The translations under genes and the position numbers were made by a program. Under the pieces are notes generated by a model. It saw only the letters and a program-made list of their open reading frames with translations, was not told the DNA's origin and ran no database searches. From positions 1 to 19,133 of the forward strand of contig DASVSL010000016.1 in NCBI GenBank assembly GCA_036388095.1: 19,133 nucleotides of DNA. Reading direction: 5' to 3'. Below are positions 1-8,140 of the stretch, in pieces. Origin of the DNA: DASVSL01 sp036388095. GTDB lineage: Bacteria > Patescibacteriota > Saccharimonadia > Saccharimonadales > Saccharimonadaceae. The first letter of the stretch is position 1. The number at the start of each line of letters is the position of its first letter.

Positions 1-622
1 GCTGTGTTTTACGAACGAGGCAGCTTTCTTGCAGCTCATCGAGTTCACGGGTTTGCTCGGCCGCAAGTGCTTTGACATCGGCAGACTCGTCTTCAGCGGC
101 TTTTTCATAGCGGATCTTGATAGCAGCGCGGCCAGCGTCAAGCTCAGCTTCGAGGTCGACGAGCATCTTGTCGCGCTTGTCGACATTGACGTCGAGGATC
201 AAGTAGCTCGCAAAGTAGGCGATACGCTCAAGCGCTCGGACAGGAATGCCGAGTAACAGGCTCATAGCACTTGGTGCACCACGCATAAACCAGATGTGCG
301 CGACTGGAGCCGCCAGGTTGATGTGAGCCATGCGCTCGCGACGAACGATGCTACGCGTCACGAGGTCACCGTTCTTGTCGACGGCGGCTTCGCGGCTACG
401 AACACCTTTTAGTTTTGCGTCGTGCGGGTTGATGTCCTTGACCGGACCAAAGATCCGTTCGCAGAACAAACCATCACGTTCAGGCTTCTGCGTACGATAG
501 TTAATCGTCTCAGGTTTTGTGACTTCACCGTAGCTCCATTTCAGAATGTCGTCAGCGCTGGCAACCGCCAAGCGGACGGCATCGAAATCAGCGATGCTAG
601 TGTCAGTAACTAGTCGGCTCAT
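1..622 (-). CDS. rpoC: DNA-directed RNA polymerase subunit beta', N-terminal part (cut by window edge)
   Basis: These are the first 207 residues of beta', which with beta forms the catalytic core of RNA polymerase. The family signature is clear: ERDGLFCERIFGPVKD (residues 48-63) and VRRERMAHINLAAPVAHIWF (93-112). The segment between them, which in E. coli is the N-terminal zinc ribbon (Cys 70, 72, 85, 88), has the same 29-residue length but no cysteine. The four positions hold Pro66, Asp68, Val81 and Asn84. A predicted helical charged stretch follows (about 145-200). The start codon overlaps the rpoB stop by one base (TAATG) and is preceded at 7 nt by AAAGGAGG, so rpoC should be coupled to rpoB. 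The rest of the gene lies beyond base 1. Confidence 0.97.
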   Translation of the reverse strand, partial: MSRLVTDTSIADFDAVRLAVASADDILKWSYGEVTKPETINYRTQKPERDGLFCERIFGPVKDINPHDAKLKGVRSREAAVDKNGDLVTRSIVRRERMAHINLAAPVAHIWFMRGAPSAMSLLLGIPVRALERIAYFASYLILDVNVDKRDKMLVDLEAELDAGRAAIKIRYEKAAEDESADVKALAAEQTRELDELQESCLVRKTQ

Positions 623-3600
623 TACGCTTCCTCCTTTACGGGTTCATCTTTGAATTCATCAGCGGTTTCAATGCTCATGCCTTCACCAAGGTCAATTTCA
701 CCAAGTTCATCTGCTTCGTCACCTACTGAACCTTCGTCTTCATCGGCACTGGCGGCAACGGTTGATGGGACGGCCGGGACAGATTTATCAACATCATTGA
801 CGACCAGGACTTCTTCGGCGTCAACAATGGCATCTTCGGATTCGTCGACCAAGTCGACACGAAGGCCAAGTCCCTGCAATTCTTTCACCAGGACATTGAA
901 GCTTTCTGGAATCTTTGGACCCATGATCGGCTCGTTCTTAATGATGGCCTCGTACGCTTTGGCACGTCCGTAGACATCGTCTGATTTGATCGTCAGCATT
1001 TCCTGGAGCGTGCTGGCAGCACCATACGCTTCCAACGCCCAGACTTCCATTTCTCCGAAGCGCTGACCACCGTTTTGCGCCTTACCACCAAGTGGTTGCT
1101 GGGTGACCATCGTGTATGGGCCAATCGAGCGGGCGTGGATCTTGTCGGCAATCATGTGGTGCAGCTTGATGATATACATCGAGCCAACCGTGGTGCGCTC
1201 TTTGAAAGCATCGCCGGTACGTCCATCGAACAGCTGGACTTTTCCGTCGCCAGGAAGGCCGGCCTTTTCAAGTTCTTCGACGATCTTTTCGTTCGTCACA
1301 CCGTTAAATGGCGGCGTGGCGACTTTGTAGCCGAGGGCACGAGCGGCCATACCAAGGTGGGTTTCGAACAACTGACCGAGGTTCATACGGCTCGGAACAC
1401 CAAGTGGGTTCAATATAACGTCAACTGGCGTACCATCGTCCATGAATGGCATGTCGGCTTCTGGCAGGACGCGGGCGACAACACCCTTGTTACCGTGTCG
1501 TCCGGCAAGCTTGTCACCGACGCTGACCTTACGGAGCTGAGCGACAAAGATCTGGACCTGCATCAGGACACCAGCTTTAAGCTCGTGACCGTGTTCGCGA
1601 CTGAAAATCTTGACACCGACGACTTTACCGGTGTTACTGTGACCCATACGCTGGCTGGTGTCGCGGACGTCTTTGGCTTTTTCACCGAAGATGGCGCGCA
1701 GCAGTCGCTCTTCTGAGCTGAGTTCTTGTTCACCCTTCGGCGTAATCTTACCGACGAGAACGTCGCCAGCTTTGACTTCAGCACCGACGCGGACGATTCC
1801 GGTCTCATCGAGGTGACGCAGACTTTCTTCGCTAACGTTCGGGATGTCACGAGTCACGATTTCTGGACCAAGCTTGGTTTCACGAACTTCAACCATGTAG
1901 TCCTTGATGTTGATGCTGGTCAGTTCGTCGTCACGGACGAGGCGGTCTGACAGAATGATTGAGTCATCCATGTTGTAGCCACCCCAAGGCATGAAGGCAA
2001 CGAGGAGGTCACGGCCAAGAGCAAGTTCGCCATCGGCGATGGAGGCACCTTCGATCAGGATATCACCAGTTTTCACCTTGTCACCACGACTCACCACAGT
2101 GCGCTGGTTGATAGAACGGTCGTCGTTACTCTGCTGGAAGTGAACCAGCTCGTAAGTTGCGACATCGTTGGCGGCGTATTTTACCTGGACACTATCACCA
2201 TCAGCCTTGACGACCTCACCATCACCGCGGGCAACGATCAGTTGGCTGGTGTTGCGGGCGATATCGCCTTCGACACCGGTGCCGACGATCGGACTGGTTG
2301 TCTTTACGAGTGGAACGGCCTGTCGTTGCATGTTCGAACCGGTCAAGTTTCGGTCGATACGGTTCTTTTCGACAAACGGGACGAGGGCGGCAGTTGAACC
2401 AATGACGTGCATACGGCTAGCGTCCATGAACGTGACTTCCGTCGCTTCCACTTCTCCTGGTGCGAGGTACTTACGGGCACTCACACGCTCTTCGACGAAG
2501 GCGCCGTCTTTGGTGGCGTTACTGGCGTCGGCGATGACTTCTTTTTGCTCTTGAGCGGCATCAAGGTAGACGATTTCACCAGTTACCTTGGTGTCTTTCA
2601 CCCGGACATACGGCGCTTCAAGGAAGCCGTATTCGTTGATACGAGCATAGCTAGCCATGTTCAACACAAGGCCGATGTTGGCGCCTTCAGGTGTCTCAAT
2701 GATGTCAACGCGACCGTAGTGCGTCGGATGAGCATCACGGACTTCGAGGCCGGCGCGTTCACGACTCAGACCACCAGGACCCATCGAGCTGAGGCGACGT
2801 TTGTGTGACAGTTCTGACAGCGGGTTGGTCTGGTCCATGAACTGGCTGAGCTGCGAACTGGCAAAAAATTCACGAACGGCGGCGACGACTGGGCGGGCGT
2901 TAATCAGCTGCGACGGACTGACGTTTTCGATGTCTGTGACCGACATACGGTCCTTAGCGTTACGGTCCATGCGGAGCATACCGATACGGAACTGGCGGGC
3001 GACCAATTCACCGACCAATTTGATGCGGCGGTTAGACAGCGCGTCAATGTCATCGGGTTTGTCCTGTGTTTTGTTAAGACGAACAATTTCGCGGATGATC
3101 GCGACGAGGTCTTCGATTCGCATGATGCGGTTTTCGGTGGTGTTGGCAATGTCGAGTCCAAGGCGTTGGTTCATCTTGTAACGACCGACACGGCTCAGGT
3201 CGAAGCGCTTGAAGTCAAAGAACATGCGTTCGATCATTTGCTTGGCGTTATCGACAGTCGCGAGGTCACCCGGGCGAAGGCGACGGTAGACTTCGATCAG
3301 CGCTTCGTTCGTTCCCTTGCTTGGGTCCTTGTCGAGCGTGGCGTCAATGTAGCTGATGTCACCGTCATCAACATCGGCGAACAGTTCTTTAATCGAGCTG
3401 ACGCTTGGGTACCCAAGGGCACGCAGCAGCGTTGTGACGGCGATCTTGCGGCGACGGTCGATCTTGACATAGATCGCACCACTGCTGGCGGTTTCGAATT
3501 CGAGCCAGGCACCGCGACCAGGAATGAGCTTGGCGCCGTAAAAGTTACGGCCGCCATGGTTGTCGGCAGTGAAAAAGATACCAGAACTTCGGATCAGCTG

Positions 3601-4002
3601 GCTGACCACGACACGCTCGGCACCGTTAATAACGAATGTACCGCGCTCGGTCATCCATGGGTAGTCACCAAGATAAATTTCTTGCTCTTTGACTTCGCCG
3701 GTCACTTTGTTTGTCAACTCAACGACGGCTTTGAGTGGTGCATCATAGCTGATGTTGTTTTCGCGGGCGTTGACTTCGGTGACTTTCGGGTCCTCGAAGT
3801 GGTAGTCCTTGAAACGCAGTTCAAGTTTTTGTGCGGTGTAGTCTTCAATCGGGTTGATCTCGGCAAAGATTTCGCCCAGGCCCGTTTCGATGAATTCACG
3901 CCAGCTATCGAGCTGGTGAGAAATCAAATTTGGTAATGGCAGAGCTGGCGTTTCGTCGGTGAACGAAATGCGCGCAGCAGCCTTATGAGTCGTTTTAGCC
4001 AT
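622..4002 (-). CDS. rpoB: DNA-directed RNA polymerase subunit beta
   Basis: Complete beta subunit of 1126 residues; it pairs with RpoC to form the polymerase active centre. Visible landmarks are GDYPWMTERGTFVINGAERV (112-131), the rifampicin pocket at about 382-412 (SSQLSQFMDQTNPLSELSHK and RRLSSMGPGG), HPTHYGRVDIIETPEG (425-440), and near the C-terminus the GGQRFGEMEVWALEAYGAA switch/clamp segment. The residues equivalent to E. coli Asp516, His526 and Ser531 are kept (Asp390, His400, Ser405), so nothing here predicts natural rifampicin resistance. The protein ends in an acidic tail of about 60 residues. At 1126 residues it is shorter than the 1342-residue E. coli protein and lacks some lineage-specific insertions. 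The start follows GAGGA at 10 nt. It is transcribed from its own promoter downstream of clpP; rplJ and rplL are not upstream. Confidence 0.99.
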   Translation of the reverse strand: MAKTTHKAAARISFTDETPALPLPNLISHQLDSWREFIETGLGEIFAEINPIEDYTAQKLELRFKDYHFEDPKVTEVNARENNISYDAPLKAVVELTNKVTGEVKEQEIYLGDYPWMTERGTFVINGAERVVVSQLIRSSGIFFTADNHGGRNFYGAKLIPGRGAWLEFETASSGAIYVKIDRRRKIAVTTLLRALGYPSVSSIKELFADVDDGDISYIDATLDKDPSKGTNEALIEVYRRLRPGDLATVDNAKQMIERMFFDFKRFDLSRVGRYKMNQRLGLDIANTTENRIMRIEDLVAIIREIVRLNKTQDKPDDIDALSNRRIKLVGELVARQFRIGMLRMDRNAKDRMSVTDIENVSPSQLINARPVVAAVREFFASSQLSQFMDQTNPLSELSHKRRLSSMGPGGLSRERAGLEVRDAHPTHYGRVDIIETPEGANIGLVLNMASYARINEYGFLEAPYVRVKDTKVTGEIVYLDAAQEQKEVIADASNATKDGAFVEERVSARKYLAPGEVEATEVTFMDASRMHVIGSTAALVPFVEKNRIDRNLTGSNMQRQAVPLVKTTSPIVGTGVEGDIARNTSQLIVARGDGEVVKADGDSVQVKYAANDVATYELVHFQQSNDDRSINQRTVVSRGDKVKTGDILIEGASIADGELALGRDLLVAFMPWGGYNMDDSIILSDRLVRDDELTSINIKDYMVEVRETKLGPEIVTRDIPNVSEESLRHLDETGIVRVGAEVKAGDVLVGKITPKGEQELSSEERLLRAIFGEKAKDVRDTSQRMGHSNTGKVVGVKIFSREHGHELKAGVLMQVQIFVAQLRKVSVGDKLAGRHGNKGVVARVLPEADMPFMDDGTPVDVILNPLGVPSRMNLGQLFETHLGMAARALGYKVATPPFNGVTNEKIVEELEKAGLPGDGKVQLFDGRTGDAFKERTTVGSMYIIKLHHMIADKIHARSIGPYTMVTQQPLGGKAQNGGQRFGEMEVWALEAYGAASTLQEMLTIKSDDVYGRAKAYEAIIKNEPIMGPKIPESFNVLVKELQGLGLRVDLVDESEDAIVDAEEVLVVNDVDKSVPAVPSTVAASADEDEGSVGDEADELGEIDLGEGMSIETADEFKDEPVKEEA
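630..637 (-). promoter_or_regulatory. Strong Shine-Dalgarno of rpoC inside the rpoB 3' end
   Basis: On the minus strand AAAGGAGG lies 7 nt before the rpoC ATG, within the last codons of rpoB. It shows that this organism uses anti-SD initiation for genes internal to an operon, in contrast to the leaderless-looking starts elsewhere in the window. Confidence 0.85.
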
Positions 4003-4003
4003 A

Positions 4004-4033
4004 AACTAACAGTCCTCGCAGTTAGGGTTAGTT
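4004..4033 (-). promoter_or_regulatory. Hairpin presenting the rpoB Shine-Dalgarno in its loop
   Basis: On the minus strand AACTAAC and GTTAGTT form a perfect 7-bp inverted repeat around a 16-nt loop that contains GAGGA (4013-4017). The right arm ends one base before the rpoB ATG (4002). Folding would expose the SD while holding the sequence next to the start codon in a stem, a possible site of translational control. The pairing is read from the sequence; the function is inferred. Confidence 0.45.
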
Positions 4034-4059
4034 GACGTTCGCCCGAAGTCTCAGTCTAA

Positions 4060-4122
4060 GTTTTGGGTCATCAACACGCAAAAACGCCCGCCAAAGCGTG
4101 CGTGTCATCGTCGACCCAAAAC
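4060..4122 (-). promoter_or_regulatory. Long hairpin in the rpoBC 5' leader
   Basis: The outer arms GTTTTGGGTC (4113-4122) and GACCCAAAAC (4060-4069) pair perfectly over 10 bp. Inside them ACACGCA (4099-4105) pairs with TGCGTGT (4074-4080). The apical loop carries CGC and GGCG segments that may pair further. It begins about 16 nt after the predicted transcription start and has no U-tract after it, so it is not an ordinary intrinsic terminator. It is a candidate leader element for control of RNA polymerase synthesis (protein binding, pausing or processing). Confidence 0.6.
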
Positions 4123-4144
4123 TATACGATCTTCATTACCATAA

Positions 4145-4173
4145 ATTATAGCCGCATTGTGATCTATGGTCAA
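4145..4173 (-). promoter_or_regulatory. Promoter of rpoBC
   Basis: The minus strand has TTGACC (4168-4173), a 17-nt spacer, then a consensus TATAAT (4145-4150). Eleven of twelve hexamer bases match the sigma70/sigmaA consensus with optimal spacing. Transcription should start near 4138, giving a leader of about 135 nt. It lies in the 192-nt gap between clpP and rpoB. Confidence 0.85.
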
Positions 4174-4194
4174 TAGATATTACTCGGCAAATTG

Positions 4195-4797
4195 TTATTT
4201 CAAACTGACAAGAACCTCGTCGGCAATACCGTACTCGACCGCTTCCTTGGCGTCCATCCAGTAATCTCTGTCGGCGTCTTTTTCGATCTTTGCCAGTTTT
4301 TGGCCGGTATTTTTCGCCAAAATCTCGTTGAGCATCAACTTCAATCGGACGCTTTCACGCAGTGAAATCTCGAGGTCGGTGATCTTGGCGTGGCTGGCGC
4401 CGGTGCTTGGCTGGTGGATCATGACACGGCTGCTTGGCAGCAGAAAACGCTTGCCCTTCGCCCCACTACTCAGTAAAAACGCACCCATACTTGCCTGCAA
4501 GCCAATACCGTAGGTTGCCACATCTGGCTTGATGAACTGCATTGTGTCATAAATGGCCAGACCGTCGTACACGCTCCCCCCGGGGCTGTTGATGTAAAGG
4601 GCGATCTCTTTGTTCGGGTCCTCGTAGGCCAGGTGCAATAGCTGAGCCACGACGATGTTCGCCGTGTGCTCATTGACGTCTTCGCCGAGGAAGATAATTC
4701 GTTCGCGCAGTAGACGCGAATAGATGTCATAGGCTCGTTCGCCATCATAGCTTTTTTCGATGACGGTCGGGACCAGATAGTTCAATGGTTTGCTCAT
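4195..4797 (-). CDS. clpP: ATP-dependent Clp protease proteolytic subunit ClpP
   Basis: Serine peptidase of 200 residues that forms a barrel-shaped tetradecamer and degrades proteins delivered by Clp ATPases such as ClpX or ClpC (none in this window). The catalytic triad is in place: Ser103 in QASMGAF, His128 in VMIHQP, Asp178 in DRDYWM. The oxyanion-loop segment YINSPGGSVYDGLAIYDTM (68-86) is typical and the length is normal. There is no Shine-Dalgarno before the ATG; a -10 box ends 6 nt upstream, so the mRNA should start on the initiation codon. tig lies just upstream, the common tig-clpP order, but here a separate CIRCE-controlled promoter divides the two. Confidence 0.98.
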   Translation of the reverse strand: MSKPLNYLVPTVIEKSYDGERAYDIYSRLLRERIIFLGEDVNEHTANIVVAQLLHLAYEDPNKEIALYINSPGGSVYDGLAIYDTMQFIKPDVATYGIGLQASMGAFLLSSGAKGKRFLLPSSRVMIHQPSTGASHAKITDLEISLRESVRLKLMLNEILAKNTGQKLAKIEKDADRDYWMDAKEAVEYGIADEVLVSLK

Positions 4798-4803
4798 ATA
4801 TCT

Positions 4804-4832
4804 AGTCTAGGAAACAAATTAGCACTCGTCAA
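4804..4832 (-). promoter_or_regulatory. clpP promoter, leaderless configuration
   Basis: The minus strand has TTGACG (4827-4832), a 17-nt spacer and TAGACT (4804-4809). Six bases separate the -10 box from the clpP ATG, so the expected +1 is the A of the start codon. The -35 box lies within the CIRCE element, so bound HrcA would block polymerase. Confidence 0.75.
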
Positions 4833-4845
4833 GTCCGAGTGCTAA
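4819..4845 (-). promoter_or_regulatory. CIRCE element (HrcA operator) upstream of clpP
   Basis: TTAGCACTC, a 9-nt spacer, then GAGTGCTAA: a perfect match to the CIRCE consensus, including spacer length. HrcA binds this operator and represses heat-shock genes until GroEL availability falls. It lies in the 63-nt gap between tig and clpP and covers the clpP -35 box. hrcA itself is not in the window. Confidence 0.95.
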
Positions 4846-4860
4846 TTTACTTCTGGATGA

Positions 4861-6138
4861 CTATTTGATGTTGAGTTCGACGAGTCGCTGCACGGTTTTT
4901 TCCGTAATGACGCGGTTCGCTAAGTCGCGGCGGGCTTCTGGTGCATCAAGCTGCGCTTTCATGCTCGGGTATTGCTGCAGCATTTCGGCGTGACGCGTAT
5001 CAAGCTCGTCTTTCGTCACTTCGATTTTCTCAACTTTACTGAGCTCGGCAAGGGCCAGACCGGCCTGAACGCGGCGTTCAGCGGCAACTTTGAACTCTTT
5101 TTCGCGCCATTCATCATGGTCTTTGTAGCCTTGCTGGGCGATGTACTGCTCGGGACTCATACCCCGGTACATCAAGTTTTGCATACTATCTTGTTCGATC
5201 TGTTTCATTTGATCGGCCACAAGAACGGGTGGAATCGGCACGCTACTGGCGCTGACAAGCTGCTCGACTAGCTGATCTTTGATCGTGTCTGCGCTAGCGC
5301 GTTCTTTCTCCTGAACCAACTGCGCCCGAATGTCTTCACGCATGCCGTCGACCGTCGAGAACGTGCCGACTTTGGCCGCTAGTTCATCGTTTACTTCCGG
5401 CAGCACGATTTCTTTGATGCCGTGAAGCGTTACATCAAACACCACATCCGCGCCCTTTAGGTCGTCAACGTGATAGTCATCGGGAAATTTCAGCGGGACC
5501 TCGAATTGTTCGCCAGTTTTATGGCCAATAATCGCCTCTTCAAATCCGGGGATGAAATTACCAGAACCAAGCTCCAGCTCATATCCCGTTGCTGTCCCAC
5601 CATCAAACGGGGTACCGTCTTTTTTACCGACAAAGTCGATCGTAACTTGATCGCCGTCTTTGGCTGCTCGGGTGACGTCTTTCTTTTCTGCCAGTTGCTT
5701 GCGGGTGCGCATGATGACTTCATCAACTTCATCGTCAGTCACTGCCACTTTGTCGCGTTTGACAGTAAGCTTCTTGTAGTCACCAAGCGTGACAGTCGGC
5801 ACGATATCGATCGTCGCGGTGAATTCGAGGCTCGTATATGGCTCGAAGGTTTTTAGATCAACGTGTGGTCGGTCCAGAATGCGCAGGTCTTCGCTTTGGA
5901 CGATTTGCGTAAGAGTCGTGTTGATTGCCGCTTCGGCTGTTTCGTTCGCCAGGCGGACCGGGTCGACGTGCTTCGCAGCCACATCTGCCGGTACCTTGCC
6001 GACACGAAAGCCAGGTGCTTTAACAGATTTAGACAATTTTTGCAGGGCATGCTGACGGGCAGTTTTCAGTTCTGATGCGTCAACGGTGACGCTTACTTCG
6101 ACTTGCGTCTCGGATGGATGGGAGAGGGTATGTTTCAT
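4861..6138 (-). CDS. tig: Trigger factor (ribosome-associated chaperone and prolyl isomerase)
   Basis: Trigger factor binds next to the ribosome exit tunnel and holds nascent chains. The 425-residue protein has the ribosome-docking loop GFRVGKVP (43-50), a central FKBP-type PPIase domain (about 150-245, with GDQVTIDFVGKKDGTPFDGG and LELGSGNFIPGFEEAIIG) and a helical C-terminal chaperone domain. An in-frame ATG two codons upstream (6144) is possible, but I chose 6138 because the predicted transcription start falls at about 6138-6140 and there is no Shine-Dalgarno. The promoter overlaps the hisS stop codon, so tig can be expressed apart from hisS. Confidence 0.96.
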   Translation of the reverse strand: MKHTLSHPSETQVEVSVTVDASELKTARQHALQKLSKSVKAPGFRVGKVPADVAAKHVDPVRLANETAEAAINTTLTQIVQSEDLRILDRPHVDLKTFEPYTSLEFTATIDIVPTVTLGDYKKLTVKRDKVAVTDDEVDEVIMRTRKQLAEKKDVTRAAKDGDQVTIDFVGKKDGTPFDGGTATGYELELGSGNFIPGFEEAIIGHKTGEQFEVPLKFPDDYHVDDLKGADVVFDVTLHGIKEIVLPEVNDELAAKVGTFSTVDGMREDIRAQLVQEKERASADTIKDQLVEQLVSASSVPIPPVLVADQMKQIEQDSMQNLMYRGMSPEQYIAQQGYKDHDEWREKEFKVAAERRVQAGLALAELSKVEKIEVTKDELDTRHAEMLQQYPSMKAQLDAPEARRDLANRVITEKTVQRLVELNIK

Positions 6139-6146
6139 GACCATCC

Positions 6147-6175
6147 AGTGTAACAGATGTCAAAAGCTGTGTCAG
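6147..6175 (-). promoter_or_regulatory. tig promoter overlapping the hisS stop codon
   Basis: The minus strand has CTGACA (6170-6175), a 17-nt spacer and TACACT (6147-6152), with TG one base before the -10 (extended -10). The -35 box overlaps the hisS TGA. The start codon at 6138 is 8 nt past the -10, so little or no 5' leader is expected. Confidence 0.6.
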
Positions 6176-7494
6176 AAGTCGTCGCTACTACGACCCCGGT
6201 AGTCTTCGACGGTCGTGATGATTCGTTCGATCGACATTTCTTTGTCGGTGCCGGTTTTCGTATCACGGAGATTGTACACTCCACTCGCTAATTCTTTGTC
6301 GCCGATGAGCAGGAGATACGGCACCTGCATTTTGACGGCCGCTTTGATTTGTTTATCTAGTTTGCGGTCGGTGATATCAACAGCGACACGCACGCCTTCG
6401 GCTCGTAGCTCGTCGGCCAGCTTGGCCGCGCCAGCTTTAGCCTCGCCGATCGGGATCATATACACATCGGTCGTGGACATCAGCTCTGGTAGCAATCCGT
6501 GTGACTGCAGGAATGCTTCGGTCGTGGTGTAGCCGATAGCAAACCCAACCGTCGGGACTGGTTCGACACCGAATAGACCGACTAATCCGTCATATCGGCC
6601 ACCACCAAACATGGATCGGTTGTTGTCAGGATGCATGTCAAAGACCTCAAAGACGACGCCGGTGTAGTAATCGAGCCCGCGCATAAGGGTGATGTCAAAA
6701 ACCGCGTTCGCGATGCCTGATGCTCGCACCAAATCAAACAACTGCTTCAATCGCTTCGTCGAAGGCTGATTGGCCAATTCTGGTGGAAGATGATCGAAAC
6801 TCGTCAGTCCGATCAGCTTAGCCAGTTTCTTTAAGCCTTCAGTCGATTTTTCGGGGCCAAATATATCAATTGCCTGATCTCGAAAGGCTTCATTCGGCAT
6901 TTTCCCTTTTCGATCGAATAGTTTGACCATGAGCGCGGACTGAACGGTCGACAGTTGTAAATACTCACGCATAGTGGCCTCAACAAGAGTGCGGTCGTTG
7001 ATGCGAATCACATACATCTTTTCGGTTGCGCCGAGCGCAGACATCAACTTGTGCGCCATGATGACCTGCTCGGCATCGGCCTCGACTCCTTCGACACCAA
7101 ACATGTCGACGTTCAGCTGCCAAAACTCCCGCTCACGACCCCGTTGTGGTCGCTCGTAGCGCATAAAATTCGCGACAGAGTACCAGCGGGCTGGATAACC
7201 GGTTTCCTGGCGACGACCAGCGATCATACGACTGACCGTAGGTGTCATCTCGGGTCGAATGGTGACTTTTCGTTCACCCCGGTCGGTAAACGAATAACTT
7301 TGCTCGTTTACGATCTCCTGGCCGGTCTTGGCGGCGTACAGATCAATTGGCTCCAGAATAGGTCCACCGTATTCTTCGTAGCCGTGACTTTCAACAACTT
7401 TACGCCAGGTAGTAAACACATGGTTTTGCAACCGCTTATCGGCTGGGTAGAAATCGCGGGTGCCTTTATAGGGATCAGTCGAAAGGTATGCCAT
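6172..7494 (-). CDS. hisS: Histidine--tRNA ligase
   Basis: Class II aminoacyl-tRNA synthetase that charges tRNA-His. Visible motifs are the N-terminal KGTRDFYP (motif 1 region), the motif 2 stretch NFMRYERPQRGREREFWQLN, the histidine-binding RGLDYYTGVVFEV, the motif 3 GGGRYDGLVGLFG with PVPTVGFAIG, and a C-terminal anticodon-binding domain of about 90 residues. I start it at the ATG at 7494 (440 residues). The frame can extend to a TTG at 7506, but that codon lies within the predicted -10 box. No Shine-Dalgarno is present. Confidence 0.97.
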   Translation of the reverse strand: MAYLSTDPYKGTRDFYPADKRLQNHVFTTWRKVVESHGYEEYGGPILEPIDLYAAKTGQEIVNEQSYSFTDRGERKVTIRPEMTPTVSRMIAGRRQETGYPARWYSVANFMRYERPQRGREREFWQLNVDMFGVEGVEADAEQVIMAHKLMSALGATEKMYVIRINDRTLVEATMREYLQLSTVQSALMVKLFDRKGKMPNEAFRDQAIDIFGPEKSTEGLKKLAKLIGLTSFDHLPPELANQPSTKRLKQLFDLVRASGIANAVFDITLMRGLDYYTGVVFEVFDMHPDNNRSMFGGGRYDGLVGLFGVEPVPTVGFAIGYTTTEAFLQSHGLLPELMSTTDVYMIPIGEAKAGAAKLADELRAEGVRVAVDITDRKLDKQIKAAVKMQVPYLLLIGDKELASGVYNLRDTKTGTDKEMSIERIITTVEDYRGRSSDDF

Positions 7495-7504
7495 AACTAC
7501 GCTC

Positions 7505-7533
7505 AATATGACATAAACTGACGTTTAAGGCAA
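7505..7533 (-). promoter_or_regulatory. hisS promoter, near-leaderless
   Basis: The minus strand has TTGCCT (7528-7533), a 17-nt spacer and CATATT (7505-7510) preceded by TGT (extended -10). The expected start is near 7498, leaving about 4 nt before the hisS ATG. The rest of the gap to trmH (7534-7579) shows nothing I can name. Confidence 0.5.
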
Positions 7534-7579
7534 GCATAACCTTCATAAACCAACTCGATTCGCCTGCATGTACAAATAG

Positions 7580-8134
7580 CTATCGAGTGTGATCTTTCTG
7601 AATCTCGTGTTGCCGCATCCACTCGGCCATTGCAATGCCTGCGGCTACGGCGACATTGAGTGAGCGCGTCGATCCAAGCTGTGGGATATAGACCGCTTCG
7701 TCCGCGATACTTAGTAACTCATCCGATAGCCCCGCTCCTTCTTGGCCAATCAGCAACACGAGGTTATCGGGCATATCTGTTTCATACATCGAACGGCAGG
7801 GTATATTCGAGCTGATGTTATTTTCTAAGGCTTTTACGGTTTTTCGCCCCTGTTGCATGGCCAAGCTGAACACGGCGAGTGATGCATAGTGCCGTACATG
7901 CAAATATCTATCGGTCATCATGGCACCGCGCTTGTTCCACTGCCGCCGGCCGATGACATGCACCGTCCGCACTCCAAATGCATTGGCCGTCCGAACGATA
8001 CTGCCCATATTGTAATCACGGAGCGTGTTTTCGATTGCTATTTCCAAACTGATACCGCGGGCATTGAGCTGGGCAACGATTGCATCATGCTCCATCCCTT
8101 TGAATTCGTCCATAACATTACGAGTGTCGTCCAT
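7580..8134 (-). CDS. SpoU/TrmH-family RNA 2'-O-methyltransferase
   Basis: A 184-residue SPOUT enzyme expected to transfer methyl from S-adenosylmethionine to a ribose 2'-OH in tRNA or rRNA. All three SpoU motifs are visible: NMGSIVRTANAFG (42-54), LIGQEGAGL (128-136) and YIPQLGSTRSLNVAVAAG (149-166), which form the trefoil-knot SAM site. There is no obvious extra substrate-binding domain. Which nucleotide it modifies cannot be read from the sequence; TrmH (Gm18 of tRNA), TrmL (wobble 34) and 23S rRNA enzymes share these motifs, and TrmL is known to act on tRNA-Leu. The gene lies just downstream of the tRNA-Leu locus. The start codon is 6 nt after a TACACT box with no Shine-Dalgarno, again leaderless. 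Confidence 0.9.
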   Translation of the reverse strand: MDDTRNVMDEFKGMEHDAIVAQLNARGISLEIAIENTLRDYNMGSIVRTANAFGVRTVHVIGRRQWNKRGAMMTDRYLHVRHYASLAVFSLAMQQGRKTVKALENNISSNIPCRSMYETDMPDNLVLLIGQEGAGLSDELLSIADEAVYIPQLGSTRSLNVAVAAGIAMAEWMRQHEIQKDHTR

Positions 8135-8140
8135 CGACTT

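Noticed and set aside
1075..3936. Long plus-strand open frames opposite rpoB (for example 213 aa at 1075-1716 and 256 aa at 3166-3936)
   Set aside because: They lie wholly antisense to well-conserved rpoB codons, have no start signals and no recognisable domains; they arise from codon usage.
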